A stretch of 64,000 bases of DNA from CAZTCJ01 sp964612085 (GTDB lineage Bacteria; Pseudomonadota; Alphaproteobacteria; JAJFIK01): contig CAZTCJ010000008.1 in the NCBI GenBank assembly GCA_964612085.1, forward strand, positions 1 through 64,000, given 5' to 3'. Shown here in pieces: positions 16,956-25,859 of this stretch (within the stretch, counting starts at the first letter, position 1; each line of letters opens with the position of its first letter). The notes beneath the pieces are model-generated. The model was not told the origin of the DNA, made no database searches, and saw nothing but the letters and a program-made list of their open reading frames with translations. A program made the translations under genes and the position numbers.

Positions 16956-17465
16956 TCAGAACTGCGATAGCGGATTGAACGGCAGGTCCGTTATGCCGTA
17001 ATCGATCCCCGCTTTATGGAGTTCGGCTGTGACCTGCGCGCGGTGGTGGGTCGCATGATTGAACATTTGCATACAGAAAAACATGCGCGGCGCCGCACGT
17101 CTGATGTTCAGTTTCGGCCTGTCGAAAACGATGACCTGGTCGAGCCAATCCTCGGCCATGGACCGGAAATGATCGATCAATTCGCTGTCGAAAGCGGTTC
17201 TGCCGTCGCGCAGATTCTGATACTCCGCCCAAAGGCTTTTGGACGGATCGAACGGGTTATCGGGCGGACTGCCCGTCACCACGAAATGCCAGAGCCTTGT
17301 GTCGACCAGAAGGATATGGTCGAGCGTGTTGTGGATCGATGCGAAGAACATGCCGCGATCCCGCGTCCGGTCCGCATCGCTCATGGCGTCGAGCAGGCCG
17401 AAGAGCGTTTCGTTCTGCCACTTGTTGTAAAGCGCCATTTCCATGGCCCAGATTTTGGCGTTCAT
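16956..17465 (-). CDS. DinB/YfiT-fold protein, putative metal-dependent
   Basis: A 169-residue four-helix-bundle protein. The DinB fold is recognised from the N-terminal ALYNKWQNETLFGLLDAM, the first metal-ligand His in FFASIHNTLDHILLVDTRLWHF, and the C-terminal FNHATHHRAQVTAEL, which carries the other two His. Length is normal for DinB proteins (about 150-175). Members include thiol transferases and damage-inducible proteins of unknown reaction, so no substrate is assigned. Its 3' end is 7 nt from the sodium-channel stop, on the opposite strand. Confidence 0.85.
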   Translation of the reverse strand: MNAKIWAMEMALYNKWQNETLFGLLDAMSDADRTRDRGMFFASIHNTLDHILLVDTRLWHFVVTGSPPDNPFDPSKSLWAEYQNLRDGRTAFDSELIDHFRSMAEDWLDQVIVFDRPKLNIRRAAPRMFFCMQMFNHATHHRAQVTAELHKAGIDYGITDLPFNPLSQF

Positions 17466-17511
17466 GGGACTGACGATCCTTTGCGGTGCCGGGCGGCCGG
17501 AGCCGGTGTTC

Positions 17512-17652
17512 CTATTGTGCCGTGAGCAGAATATAGATGATCAGGCCGACACCGAAGATGAAAACGAGGATAAACCACCAGGGGCTGTTCCACCATCCGC
17601 CGCCGTCACCTTTTTTGTCGTCATCGTCGTCGCCCATCGGCAAGGGAACCAT
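17512..17652 (-). CDS. Small acidic-headed, Trp-rich membrane peptide (46 aa)
   Basis: A 46-residue frame read directly from the minus strand. Start ATG at 17652 is preceded by AAGGAGAGG at good spacing. The N-terminal half is hydrophilic (PMGDDDDDKKGDGGG), then WWNSPWW at the membrane border, then one membrane helix (FILVFIFGVGLIIYILL) ending TAQ. It starts 19 nt after the stop of the two-helix membrane protein upstream, so the two are probably one transcript. Function unknown. The strong ribosome site, clean topology and operon position argue that it is real. It could be a small modulator of a membrane complex. Confidence 0.7.
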   Translation of the reverse strand: MVPLPMGDDDDDKKGDGGGWWNSPWWFILVFIFGVGLIIYILLTAQ

Positions 17653-17671
17653 CAGCCTCTCCTTATCAAGA

Positions 17672-18346
17672 TCAGTCGGTATCTCCGGTCATCCGGCGCC
17701 AGCCGAAGCGCAGGAGCAGCAAGAAAAGACCGCCGGCCAGAATGGCGGCGGGCACCAGGAAAGCGCGCAGGCCGCTTTCGCCTTGCGCCAATTGCGTGGC
17801 CGCATCGCCGGGGCGCACCAAAGCCGCGTCGATGGTGCGGGGCGGCTCGCCGGCGACAAGACCGCGTATGGTGACAAGGCTGTCCGCCCGCAGGCCGGTG
17901 ATGCGCGTCTGCGGATCAGGCCTGATCCGGTTCTCCATGCTCACCCGATCGATCCGGTAGCCTTCCTGGACCTGAACCGGGCCGCCTTCCAGCTCAAGGA
18001 CAAAGGCGGGGACGGCGCGCTCCGCCACATCCCAGTCCTCATCCTCGTCATCGGGATCGAGGCGTTCGGTCACCCGCATGACGAAGCCGGTTTCATCGGC
18101 CGGCGTGTCCGGAGCGATCCGCCCGGCCGCCACCACGGGGCTGTCCGGCGCCAGGGCGTCGAGCTCGGCTTGACTGGTGACGATCGTCGCCTTGGGCTGG
18201 CTTTCCGCGAGCATGATCAGGACCGCCACCATGACGGAGATGGCGACGGCGGACATATAGGTGAACGCAAAGAGCTTGGCCATACAGCCCCAAAGGCACC
18301 CTGCGGCGCTGTCCCTTGGACCGGACAAGCGGTCTTCCTCGGTCAT
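17672..18346 (-). CDS. Two-helix membrane protein of unknown function, possibly GIDE-like
   Basis: A 224-residue protein with a membrane helix near the N-terminus (about 25-47, LFAFTYMSAVAISVMVAVLIML) and one near the C-terminus (about 193-213, AFLVPAAILAGGLFLLLL). Between them lies a soluble region of about 140 residues with beta-strand pattern (SPVVAAGRI, GFVMRVTERL, DSLVTIRGLVAG). The helix-domain-helix plan and the VAAGRI/VTIRGLV strands recall the bacterial GIDE-like family, but no diagnostic motif is present, so this is only a suggestion. The start could also be the internal ATG at 18283. The small WW-rich peptide follows 19 nt downstream. Confidence 0.55.
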   Translation of the reverse strand: MTEEDRLSGPRDSAAGCLWGCMAKLFAFTYMSAVAISVMVAVLIMLAESQPKATIVTSQAELDALAPDSPVVAAGRIAPDTPADETGFVMRVTERLDPDDEDEDWDVAERAVPAFVLELEGGPVQVQEGYRIDRVSMENRIRPDPQTRITGLRADSLVTIRGLVAGEPPRTIDAALVRPGDAATQLAQGESGLRAFLVPAAILAGGLFLLLLRFGWRRMTGDTD

Positions 18347-19088
18347 GGCGAACCCAGCCTTGCGTCATCCTGAATGGACTCAGTCAAGCGCATCGCCCGA
18401 CCGGCTGCAATCGTCCAGATGGGGCTGGACGCAAGACGGGCGAGAAAGATCAAGGGCTTGAGAGGCCGTTGCCCATCCAAGGGCATGGGGACTGGAGGAT
18501 GAGGTGATGAAGGTCCAGCGACATGGGGGATTGGTACGCAATCACCGGACCTTCACCGACCCAACTGACTACGCACCGCGCATGATCGGGGTCCATACAC
18601 GGCCCCATGGTTGTCCCATTTCCGAACAGGATATGCAAGACGCAAGCTAATTCAAGGGTGCGATGCGCTTTATAGGTGTGGTGTCGCCGGGCCGCACCCC
18701 GCAACTGGCGCGGTTTTGCAGCCGCATCGGGCGAACGCTCATACCGGCAGGCTACCTCCAAGTAGTATTTGTATGTATCCTCAAGAACTTGTGCCCGATA
18801 CACAAAGCTAGCCTTTCCTGTGGCAAGGTGGACACGGTTAATGATATGCTTTGACTTATTGGTGTGATGGGGTCGCCAAGATTTACAGGTGAAATCGACG
18901 GGCAATCCCTATTAGGGCCAGGTCGGCAAGACGGGCACGGTGCATGCGTTTTTGTGCGCCTCGGGGGCCCGGAAGGCCGCATGGCGTGGCGACCGTTTTG
19001 GCGGGAACCGGCGACACAGTCTGTGCATGCGTAACTGCATGAGCATGCCTTTCGAGTGTCGGCCGGTCGGTGTGTTGGGGGATATCTC
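18347..19088. other. 742-bp stretch without a recognisable gene
   Basis: No open frame here has a ribosome site plus family features. The longest minus-strand frame (18450-18905) has no recognisable domain. A nested inverted repeat lies at 18508-18555. The last ~200 bp should contain the promoter of the propeller RTX gene, which has GGGGGA before its ATG. The region may hold a degraded gene or an unannotated RNA. Confidence 0.5.
18508..18555. repeat. Nested inverted repeat, possible structured RNA
   Basis: Outer arms TGAAGGTCC (18508-18516) and GGACCTTCA (18547-18555) enclose a second pair, GATTG (18529-18533) and CAATC (18539-18543), around a 5-nt loop. No T-run follows, so it is not a standard terminator. 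Confidence 0.4.
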
Positions 19089-22000
19089 ATGCCGCTAGAT
19101 CTCACGAATATACAGAATATCAACGATACCGTTACGCTTGAGCTCAGCCGGCTCGCACATCTGCACACGGCTGAGGTCGGCGGCACGACCTTTCTCTTCA
19201 CCGCGGCCGAGTTCGACAGCGGTATCAGCGTGTTCGAGGTCGAAGACGATGGCACGCTGACCAATGTCTTCAATCTGCCCGATGAGGGCGAACTGGAGCT
19301 GTTCGGATCCTACTGGAACGAGACGTTCTCCATCGGCGATACAACCTATCTTTATACGGCGGGTTTCTTCGACTGGGGCGTCAGCGTCTTCGAGGTCAAT
19401 GACGACGGCTCCCTGGTCAATATCCAGAACATTGCCGATGACGATACGCTGGAGCTTCAGGGGGTCACGGCCGTCCGCGTGGGTCTGGTCAACGGCAATC
19501 CCTTCCTGTTCGCGGCCGGGTTCAATGATTTCGGGATCAGCGTTTTCCGGGTCAACAACGATGGCACGCTGACCAATGTGGACAATGTCCAGGACAACGG
19601 GTCGCTCAATCTGTTCGGCGTTGTTCGGGTCGAGCCTTATATCGTTGGCGGACAGACTTTTGTGGTCGCCACCGGACAGGACGACCGGGGCCTGAGCGTC
19701 TTCTCGGTCTCCAATAGCGGCCAACTGACGAACATTCAGGATATCGAAGACTCCGACGAGCCCGAGTATGAGCTTGACGGCGCGTTCGATGTCATCATCG
19801 AGGAAATCGGCGGCACGCAATACGCCATTGTCGCGGCCGTGTTCGACGACGGGCTCAGCGTCTGGGAAATTGGCGATGACGGCCGGCTGACCAATGTCTT
19901 CAATATCGACGACGATCCGGATCTGAAGCTGGAAGGGGCGGTCTCCCTGGCCACGACGGAAGTCGCGGGCATTACCTATGTGATCGTGGCCTCGATCGAC
20001 GATGACGGTCTGCAAATCTTTGAGCTGAACGCCGACGGTTCGCTGACGCCGTCCTCGATGATCGGCGATGACGCGACGTTGGAGCTGAACGAGGCGCGGG
20101 CGGTCGCGGTCGCCGACAATAACGGCGAGCCGGTGATCTTCGCGGGCGGCCGGGTCGATAACGGCATCAGCGTGTTCGGCGCCGAAGTGCCGGTCGAACT
20201 CACCTTCAGCGAAACCGGGCCGTTCTCGATCCCCGAATTCAGCCTGGCCGGCACGGCGGTCGGCGATATCGACGCCAATGTCACGGGCGATCCGGCCGAT
20301 GACGGCATCACCTATGAGATCATCGGCGGCAACACCAACGCAGATGCCGACGGCAATGCGGCGCTGGCGATCGATCCGGATACGGGCGAACTCACCGTCA
20401 ACGACGCCGACGACATCGATCCGGCGGCGACGGGCGGCGCGATCGTGCTCACCATCCGGGCGACGGACACGGATACCACCGATACCGCCACGGCGACGGT
20501 GACCGTCAATATCGAAAGCGATAACGACGACCCGGTGCTGGTGGTGCCGGAAGGTCTGGAGACCGACGAAGACACAGGGATCGCCCTCACCGGTTTCACG
20601 GTGACGGACGAGGATAGCGATCCCATCTCCGTGACCTTGACCGATGCGGGCAGCACCTTCAGCGGCACGGTGACCGTGCCGGTCACGGTCAATGGTCTGG
20701 GATCGGACACGATCACGGTGACGGGCAGCCCGGAAGATATCGACGATGCCCTGGCCGAGATCGATTATACGCCGCCCCAGGACTTCAACGGCATCAGCAC
20801 GATCGATGTCACCGCCGATGACGGCGCGGGCGGCATGGCGACCGGCACCGTTTCGATCACGGTCAATCCGGTCAATGACGATCCGGTGGTCACGGCCCCC
20901 AATCTGACGACGGCGGAGGACACGCCCGTCCTGTTGAGCGGCTTCTCCGTGGTCGATGTGGACGGCGATCCGGTCGCGCTGACCTTGATCAATCCGGACG
21001 GCATCTTTACCGGCGCGTCCAGCGGCTTCGTCACGGGCCTCGGCACCGGTACGATCACCGTGACCGGCGATCCGGCTGTGGTGGAAAGTGCGCTGGCCAA
21101 TATCAGCTATGATCCGCCTGCGGATACGACCGGAATTTTCCCGGTCGATTTCGCCGCCACCGACGGGCAGGGCGGCACCGACACCGGCACCTTCACCATC
21201 ACGGTGACCGATGACGGGATCAATGAGGACGAACCGATCTTCACCGCGACGGGGCCGTTTTCCGTCGCGGAGATGAGTCCCGAAGACACCGATGTCGGCG
21301 ATGTGGGCGCCAACATCAATGGCGGCCCTGAAGATGCGGGCATCACCTATGCCATCATCAACGGCAATGCGGATGTGGACAACGACACCAATCCGGCGTT
21401 TAAAATCGATGTGGATACTGGTGAAATCGACGTCAACGACTCAGGCGATCTCGATTTCGATCTGATGCCGGTCTTTGTCCTGACGATCCAGGCAACCAAT
21501 ACAGCAACGGGCGACACCAATACGGCGACCGTCACCATCACGCTGACGGACGAACCGGATCCGGTACTTGATGCCGTGGACGATCTGTTCCGGATTCAAA
21601 TCAATGAAGTGATCACCGGCGATGTGACGCTGGACAATGGCTTCGGTCCGGACGTTGTGAGCGACGGGGCGACCGTTTCTCTGGTGCTGGGGTCCGGGCC
21701 GGACCACGGCTCGCTGGTGCTCAATACGGACGGCACCTTCATCTATACGCCGGACACGGCCTTTTTCTGCTCGAGCCCGGCGCCGGAAGACAGTTTCACC
21801 TATCAGTTGAGCGACGGCAACGGCACGACGGAGACGGCGACGGTCTCCATCGATATCGGCCTTTTCGATCCTGACGTGCCGCTGGCGGAGCTCTTCCCCA
21901 CCGTGCTCGAGGGTACGGCCTCCCGCGACAGGCTCAAAGGCGATGAGTCCAGCGAGCTGCTGCTGGGCGAGGCGGGCCGCGATAATCTGAAGGGTCGGGA

Positions 22001-22652
22001 AGGGGACGATGCGCTGCTCGGCGGGTCCGAAAAGGACAAGCTGAACGGCGGTAATGGCGACGACATTCTCTTCGGCGGCAGCGCGCGCGACAAGATGCGC
22101 GGCGGCAGCGGCGACGACATTCTTCAGGGTGAGGACGGTGACGACGCGGTTGACGGCGGGGAAGGGAACGATCTTCTCTTCGGCGGCAACGGTGACGACC
22201 GCATCAAGGCCGGGGCCGGCAACGACGCTGCCGACGGCGGTGCGGGCGATGACCGCCTTTTCGGCCGGGACGGTGACGACGCGCTGCTGGGCGGAGACGG
22301 CAACGACTTCCTCACCGGCGGCAAGGATAACGACCGCCTGTCGGGCGGCGCCGGCGATGACGAACTTGAAGGCGGGCTGGACGCCGATACCTTCGTCTTC
22401 CACCGGGGCGACGATCTGGAAGACATTCTCGACTTCGATATCGACGAGGATCAGATCGATCTGTCCTGCTCGGATTTCGACATTACCTCCTTCGAGGAGC
22501 TGCGCGCCTTTGCCCAGCAGGACGGCCGGAACGTGTCGATCCGCTTCAACGAGACGGACGAGATTTATCTGCGCAAGGTCGATCTGGACGATCTCGATGC
22601 CAGCCACTTCATCTTCTCCGAGCCGGAGATGATGGACGTAGAGATGGTGTAA
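19089..22652 (+). CDS. Large RTX protein: seven-bladed beta-propeller, cadherin-like repeats, RTX beta-roll
   Basis: An 1187-residue secreted protein with no signal peptide. Residues 5-370 contain seven repeats of about 52 residues with the pattern LTNxxNIxDDxxLEL...FxxAAGxxDxGISVFxVxxDG. The N-terminal LTN strand would close the last blade, so a seven-bladed propeller is predicted. Residues about 372-500 and 715-820 are two cadherin/dystroglycan-like domains (ETGPFSIPEFSLAGTAVGDI; ATGPFSVAEMSPEDTDVGDV). Between them are VCBS/cadherin-like repeats (EDTGIALTGFTV; EDTPVLLSGFSV), and a further one follows. Residues about 940-1100 are GGxGxDxUx repeats, then a C-terminal secretion region. Start at ATG 19089, after GGGGGA. 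By architecture it is a type I-secreted adhesin or cell-surface protein; the propeller is unusual at the N-terminus of such proteins. Confidence 0.85.
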   Translation: MPLDLTNIQNINDTVTLELSRLAHLHTAEVGGTTFLFTAAEFDSGISVFEVEDDGTLTNVFNLPDEGELELFGSYWNETFSIGDTTYLYTAGFFDWGVSVFEVNDDGSLVNIQNIADDDTLELQGVTAVRVGLVNGNPFLFAAGFNDFGISVFRVNNDGTLTNVDNVQDNGSLNLFGVVRVEPYIVGGQTFVVATGQDDRGLSVFSVSNSGQLTNIQDIEDSDEPEYELDGAFDVIIEEIGGTQYAIVAAVFDDGLSVWEIGDDGRLTNVFNIDDDPDLKLEGAVSLATTEVAGITYVIVASIDDDGLQIFELNADGSLTPSSMIGDDATLELNEARAVAVADNNGEPVIFAGGRVDNGISVFGAEVPVELTFSETGPFSIPEFSLAGTAVGDIDANVTGDPADDGITYEIIGGNTNADADGNAALAIDPDTGELTVNDADDIDPAATGGAIVLTIRATDTDTTDTATATVTVNIESDNDDPVLVVPEGLETDEDTGIALTGFTVTDEDSDPISVTLTDAGSTFSGTVTVPVTVNGLGSDTITVTGSPEDIDDALAEIDYTPPQDFNGISTIDVTADDGAGGMATGTVSITVNPVNDDPVVTAPNLTTAEDTPVLLSGFSVVDVDGDPVALTLINPDGIFTGASSGFVTGLGTGTITVTGDPAVVESALANISYDPPADTTGIFPVDFAATDGQGGTDTGTFTITVTDDGINEDEPIFTATGPFSVAEMSPEDTDVGDVGANINGGPEDAGITYAIINGNADVDNDTNPAFKIDVDTGEIDVNDSGDLDFDLMPVFVLTIQATNTATGDTNTATVTITLTDEPDPVLDAVDDLFRIQINEVITGDVTLDNGFGPDVVSDGATVSLVLGSGPDHGSLVLNTDGTFIYTPDTAFFCSSPAPEDSFTYQLSDGNGTTETATVSIDIGLFDPDVPLAELFPTVLEGTASRDRLKGDESSELLLGEAGRDNLKGREGDDALLGGSEKDKLNGGNGDDILFGGSARDKMRGGSGDDILQGEDGDDAVDGGEGNDLLFGGNGDDRIKAGAGNDAADGGAGDDRLFGRDGDDALLGGDGNDFLTGGKDNDRLSGGAGDDELEGGLDADTFVFHRGDDLEDILDFDIDEDQIDLSCSDFDITSFEELRAFAQQDGRNVSIRFNETDEIYLRKVDLDDLDASHFIFSEPEMMDVEMV

Positions 22653-22673
22653 GAGCCGGTTTTCCGGTGTGAG

Positions 22674-22704
22674 CGAAGACGGCCCGTCCTACTGGCCGTC
22701 TTCG
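22674..22704. terminator. Intercistronic hairpin between convergent RTX and GST genes
   Basis: An 11-bp perfect stem CGAAGACGGCC / GGCCGTCTTCG with a 9-nt loop that contains the GST stop codon. There is no T-run on either strand, so termination is plausible but not certain; it could also protect the mRNA 3' ends. Confidence 0.55.
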
Positions 22705-23408
22705 TCCGTTTCCTTGCCCGTGGTGACCATGGTGCGGGCATTCTCGATGAATTTTTCCTGCTCTTCCTTGCTGTTGCGGCCCCGCATCAATTCGGTGATG
22801 TCGTAGGGCACTTTGATGCCCCGGTCGGCCGCGGGCCGGGCGCGGATCTGACGGATCCAGCGGTGCAGATTGGGGAAGGGCTCGATATCGACGCCGCTCC
22901 AGGCATGGGTGCGCGCCCAGCACCAGTTGGCGATATCGGCGATGGAATAGTCTCCCGCCAGATATTCGTTGTCCTGAAGACGCGTATCGAGAACACCGAA
23001 CAGGCGGGCAACCTCGCCGTGATAGCGGTCGATCGCCGGCTGGATCTTCTCCGGGAAGTAGCGGAAGAAAACATTGGCCTGGCCCATCATCGGGCCGACG
23101 CCGCCCATCTGGAACATCAGCCATTGGATGGTGAGCGACCGGCCCTTGGCGTCCGTCGGCAGCAGGCGGCCCGCTTTTTCCGCCAGATAGATCATGATGG
23201 CGCCGGACTCGAAGATCGGAAAATGCTCCGCCTCCCGATCGACGATCGCGGGGATGCGCCCGTTGGGGCTGATCAACAGGAAGGAGGGCTGCTTCTGTTC
23301 GCCGATGGACAGATCGATGGCGTGCGTCTCATAAGGCAGCTCCAGTTCTTCCAGGGTGACGGAAGCCTTGTGGCCGTTCGGCGTCGGGGCTGTGTAAAGA
23401 TCGATCAT
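22689..23408 (-). CDS. Glutathione S-transferase, YfcG/nu-class-like
   Basis: A 239-residue cytoplasmic GST. The thioredoxin-fold N-terminus has LYTAPTPNGHKASVTLEELELPY, where TPNG is the glutathione-contacting loop of the YfcG/Ure2-like group, and SPNGRIPAIVD gives the cis-Pro site and ESGAIMIYLAEK the Glu-Ser pair. The helical C-terminal domain has QWLMFQMGGVGPMMGQANVF and DYSIADIANWCWART, typical of YfcG. E. coli YfcG acts as a disulfide-bond reductase using two glutathione molecules; a similar role is likely. The frame is open to 23504, but the ATG at 23408 starts the conserved domain. It is divergent from the DUF1330 gene. Confidence 0.88.
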   Translation of the reverse strand: MIDLYTAPTPNGHKASVTLEELELPYETHAIDLSIGEQKQPSFLLISPNGRIPAIVDREAEHFPIFESGAIMIYLAEKAGRLLPTDAKGRSLTIQWLMFQMGGVGPMMGQANVFFRYFPEKIQPAIDRYHGEVARLFGVLDTRLQDNEYLAGDYSIADIANWCWARTHAWSGVDIEPFPNLHRWIRQIRARPAADRGIKVPYDITELMRGRNSKEEQEKFIENARTMVTTGKETDEDGQ

Positions 23409-23528
23409 GGCGGCAACCTGTGTTAAATGTGACGGCTGAAGGAAAGGATCCTCCGGTCCGGATAGTCCGTCAAGTCCCGGCCGCGGGAGGCACAACCCAT
23501 TCACCCGTCATCCGCCGAGGAGCACGCC

Positions 23529-23966
23529 ATGGACGTCGTCAACCGCCTTGGACCGAACGAGGATCAAATCAATGGCTTGATGCAAGCAGGTCCCGACGGC
23601 CCGATCGTGATGGTCAATCTGCTGAAATTCCGTGAGCGGGCGGAATACGCCGATGGCCGCGACAGCCATCTGACGGGCCGGGAGGCCTATCAGCGCTATG
23701 GCACGGCCGTGAAGGACCTGGTCGAAAAGCACGGCGGCCGCATCCTGTTCGTCGGCGATGTGAGTTTTCTGACGCTCGGCGAGGTCGAGGATCTATGGGA
23801 CGAAGTGGCGTTGGCGGAATATCCCAACCGGGCCGCTCTCGTGGCCATGTCGCAGTCGGAGGAATGGCAGGCGATCTCGGTCCACCGGGAGGCGGGGCTT
23901 GCCGGTCAGCTCAATATCGAGACGGTCTACAATCCGGCGTTCCTGGCGCTTCTGCGAGGGAACTGA
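23529..23966 (+). CDS. DUF1330-family protein
   Basis: A 145-residue protein of the dimeric alpha/beta-barrel (ferredoxin-like) type. PIVMVNLLKFRERAEY near the start, GREAYQRYGTAV, and EYPNRAALVAMSQSEEWQAI are the usual DUF1330 strands and helices. GAGGAGC lies before the ATG. No reaction is established for the family. It is a single gene between the divergent GST and the convergent TerC gene. Confidence 0.8.
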   Translation: MDVVNRLGPNEDQINGLMQAGPDGPIVMVNLLKFRERAEYADGRDSHLTGREAYQRYGTAVKDLVEKHGGRILFVGDVSFLTLGEVEDLWDEVALAEYPNRAALVAMSQSEEWQAISVHREAGLAGQLNIETVYNPAFLALLRGN

Positions 23967-23991
23967 TCCTCGCGGCGGTTAGCCCGCGCGT

Positions 23992-25023
23992 CTAATGCTG
24001 GGAGCGGGCGGGGCGCATGTCGCCCGGCTCCGGCACGGTTTCATCCGTATGCGGTTTCATATCCCGTGTCTTCCACAGCGAAACGGCGATGCCCAGCGTC
24101 AGGATTGCGACGGTCACGAGCAGGGACAGCATCGGCGGGACCTTCGCGATACCCAGCATATCGGCCACGAAGATTTTCGAGCCGATAAAGACAAGCACCA
24201 GCGCCAGGGCGTATTTCAGATAAATGAATCGGTGCATCAGGGCGGACAGGGCGAAATAGAGCGCGCGCAGGCCCAGAATGGCGAAGATGTTCGAGGTGTA
24301 GACGATATAAGGGTCGGTGGTGATGGCGAAGATCGCCGGAATGGAATCCACCGCGAAGATCACATCGGCGATCTCCACAAGGATGAGCGCCAGAAAGAGC
24401 GGCGTGACATGCAGCGCGATCCTGCCGGTCTTGCGATCGGTTTGACGCACGAAGAATCGTTCCCCGTGCAGCTCATCCGTCACCCGGAACCGGCGGCGCA
24501 TGAATTTGAGCACCACGTTCGATCCCACATCATAAGGCTCATCGCCCATCAACAGCATTTTGATGCCGGTCAGGATCAGGAACGCCGCGAACAGGTAAAG
24601 CACCCAATGGGCGTGGGCGATGACGGCCGCGCCGGCGCCGATCATGATGCCGCGCAGGATCAGAACGCCCAGAATGCCGTAGATCAGGACACGGTGCTGA
24701 TATTTCCGGGGAACCGCGAAATAGCTGAAAATGACGGCGATGACGAAGATGTTGTCCATCGCCAGGCTTTTTTCCACCACGAAGCCCGTGAGATAGGTGA
24801 CGGCGGCGGTCTCCCCCAGCTTGATCCAGACCCATATGGAAAAGGCCAGGCCGAGCACGATGTAGAACGCGGAGAGCTGTAAGCTTTCCTTCATGCCGAT
24901 TTCACGGCAGCGGCGGTGGAGAACGCCCAGGTCGAAAGCCAGAAGCACGCCCACAAATGCCAGGAAAGCGAGCCACATATAGCTCGGCGTGCCCATGACA
25001 TCTGTGAAGAGAAAATCGGTCAT
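23992..25023 (-). CDS. TerC/Alx-family integral membrane protein, putative metal exporter
   Basis: A 343-residue protein with about nine membrane helices. It carries the TerC signatures FVVEKSLAMDNIFVIAVIF near residue 85 and EIADVIFAVDSIPAIFAIT, followed by YTSNIFAILGLRALYF, with the conserved acidic residues inside membrane helices. E. coli Alx of this family exports manganese, and relatives act in tellurite resistance and metal loading of exoproteins. Given the many calcium-binding exoproteins here, a metal or calcium link is possible but only inferred. No yybP-ykoY manganese riboswitch was recognised in the 250 bp upstream. Confidence 0.9.
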   Translation of the reverse strand: MTDFLFTDVMGTPSYMWLAFLAFVGVLLAFDLGVLHRRCREIGMKESLQLSAFYIVLGLAFSIWVWIKLGETAAVTYLTGFVVEKSLAMDNIFVIAVIFSYFAVPRKYQHRVLIYGILGVLILRGIMIGAGAAVIAHAHWVLYLFAAFLILTGIKMLLMGDEPYDVGSNVVLKFMRRRFRVTDELHGERFFVRQTDRKTGRIALHVTPLFLALILVEIADVIFAVDSIPAIFAITTDPYIVYTSNIFAILGLRALYFALSALMHRFIYLKYALALVLVFIGSKIFVADMLGIAKVPPMLSLLVTVAILTLGIAVSLWKTRDMKPHTDETVPEPGDMRPARSQH

Positions 25024-25331
25024 TCCGATCAGGCGGCCCTTTTCAGGCTAAGTGTGTGTGCGTGTTTGCCCGTTTGACGGGCACAAGTGCATAAAATGGT
25101 AGACAGGTGAACGTTGCGCAAGGGATGCCTGTCACGCGCCTGTCGCACTTACGGTAAATGGATCGATAACTTTGAAATGGAGCGCTTGCGGGCGGTTTCG
25201 ATATATCCAGAAGGGTATTTCCGAGCCGATGCATGATATGGTTGTAATTTCGGCCGGTGGGCCGTTAAAGCGCTGGAGACGTGGGGGCGGTCATAAGGAA
25301 GCAGGCTTCACCGGTCCAGAAAGGCTCTTCC

Positions 25332-25859
25332 ATGACATCGGCTCCCAGCGATCCGCGCACCCGCGCCCTGGCAACCATGACCATCGGCCTTGAGACCGGC
25401 CTGGATGCCATGCCATCGGCAGTCTTCAACGCATTGACCGATGGCATCGGCTGGTGGTGGGGCGCGCCCTATCTCATGAGCGCGCCCGACACGCTGGATC
25501 TGACCCTGGAGGCCCGGCCCGGCGGCTTGATGCTGGAACAGGCTGACGGACAGAACGGTGCGGTCTGGGGCATGGTGGAAGAGGTCAAGCGCCACAGCCG
25601 CCTGGTCCTTTCAGGCCGCATGAGCATGAGCGATGCGGTGTGCGGCGTCGTGCGGTTCGATCTCGCCCCGGCCTGCGGCGGCACGCGCCTGACCTTGACC
25701 CATACCGCCCTGGGGCGTCTCGACGACAGAACCCAGGAGCGTTTCGAGGCGGGCTGGCGGGATTTGCTGATGACCCGCCTCAAAGCGTATGTTGAGACGG
25801 GGCAGGCCTCTGGCGTGCGCCTCACATCCCAGGGAAAGAGCCGCCGACAGGCTGTCTGA
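25332..25859 (+). CDS. SRPBCC/START-domain protein (AHSA1-like)
   Basis: A 175-residue single-domain protein. IGLETGLDAMPSAVFNALTDGIGWWWGAPY is the first strand-helix of the Bet v 1-like cavity fold, and GGTRLTLTHTALGRLDD plus the last helix (WRDLLMTRLKAYVETG) complete it. Ligand unknown. The frame is open from a GTG at 25281, but the ATG at 25332 has AGAAAGG upstream. Its TGA is followed at once by the ATG of rlmJ, so the two genes are probably one operon. Confidence 0.75.
   Translation: MTSAPSDPRTRALATMTIGLETGLDAMPSAVFNALTDGIGWWWGAPYLMSAPDTLDLTLEARPGGLMLEQADGQNGAVWGMVEEVKRHSRLVLSGRMSMSDAVCGVVRFDLAPACGGTRLTLTHTALGRLDDRTQERFEAGWRDLLMTRLKAYVETGQASGVRLTSQGKSRRQAV

Noticed and set aside
18450..18905. 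151-codon minus-strand frame in the gap before the propeller RTX gene
   Set aside because: No ribosome site and no recognisable domain.
21900..22380. Regular short repeats resembling a CRISPR array
   Set aside because: These are 27-nt nonapeptide codon repeats of the RTX beta-roll inside a gene, without spacers.
25024..25280. Possible yybP-ykoY manganese riboswitch ahead of terC
   Set aside because: The conserved core of the riboswitch was not found; only a short GCCCGT/ACGGGC hairpin is present.
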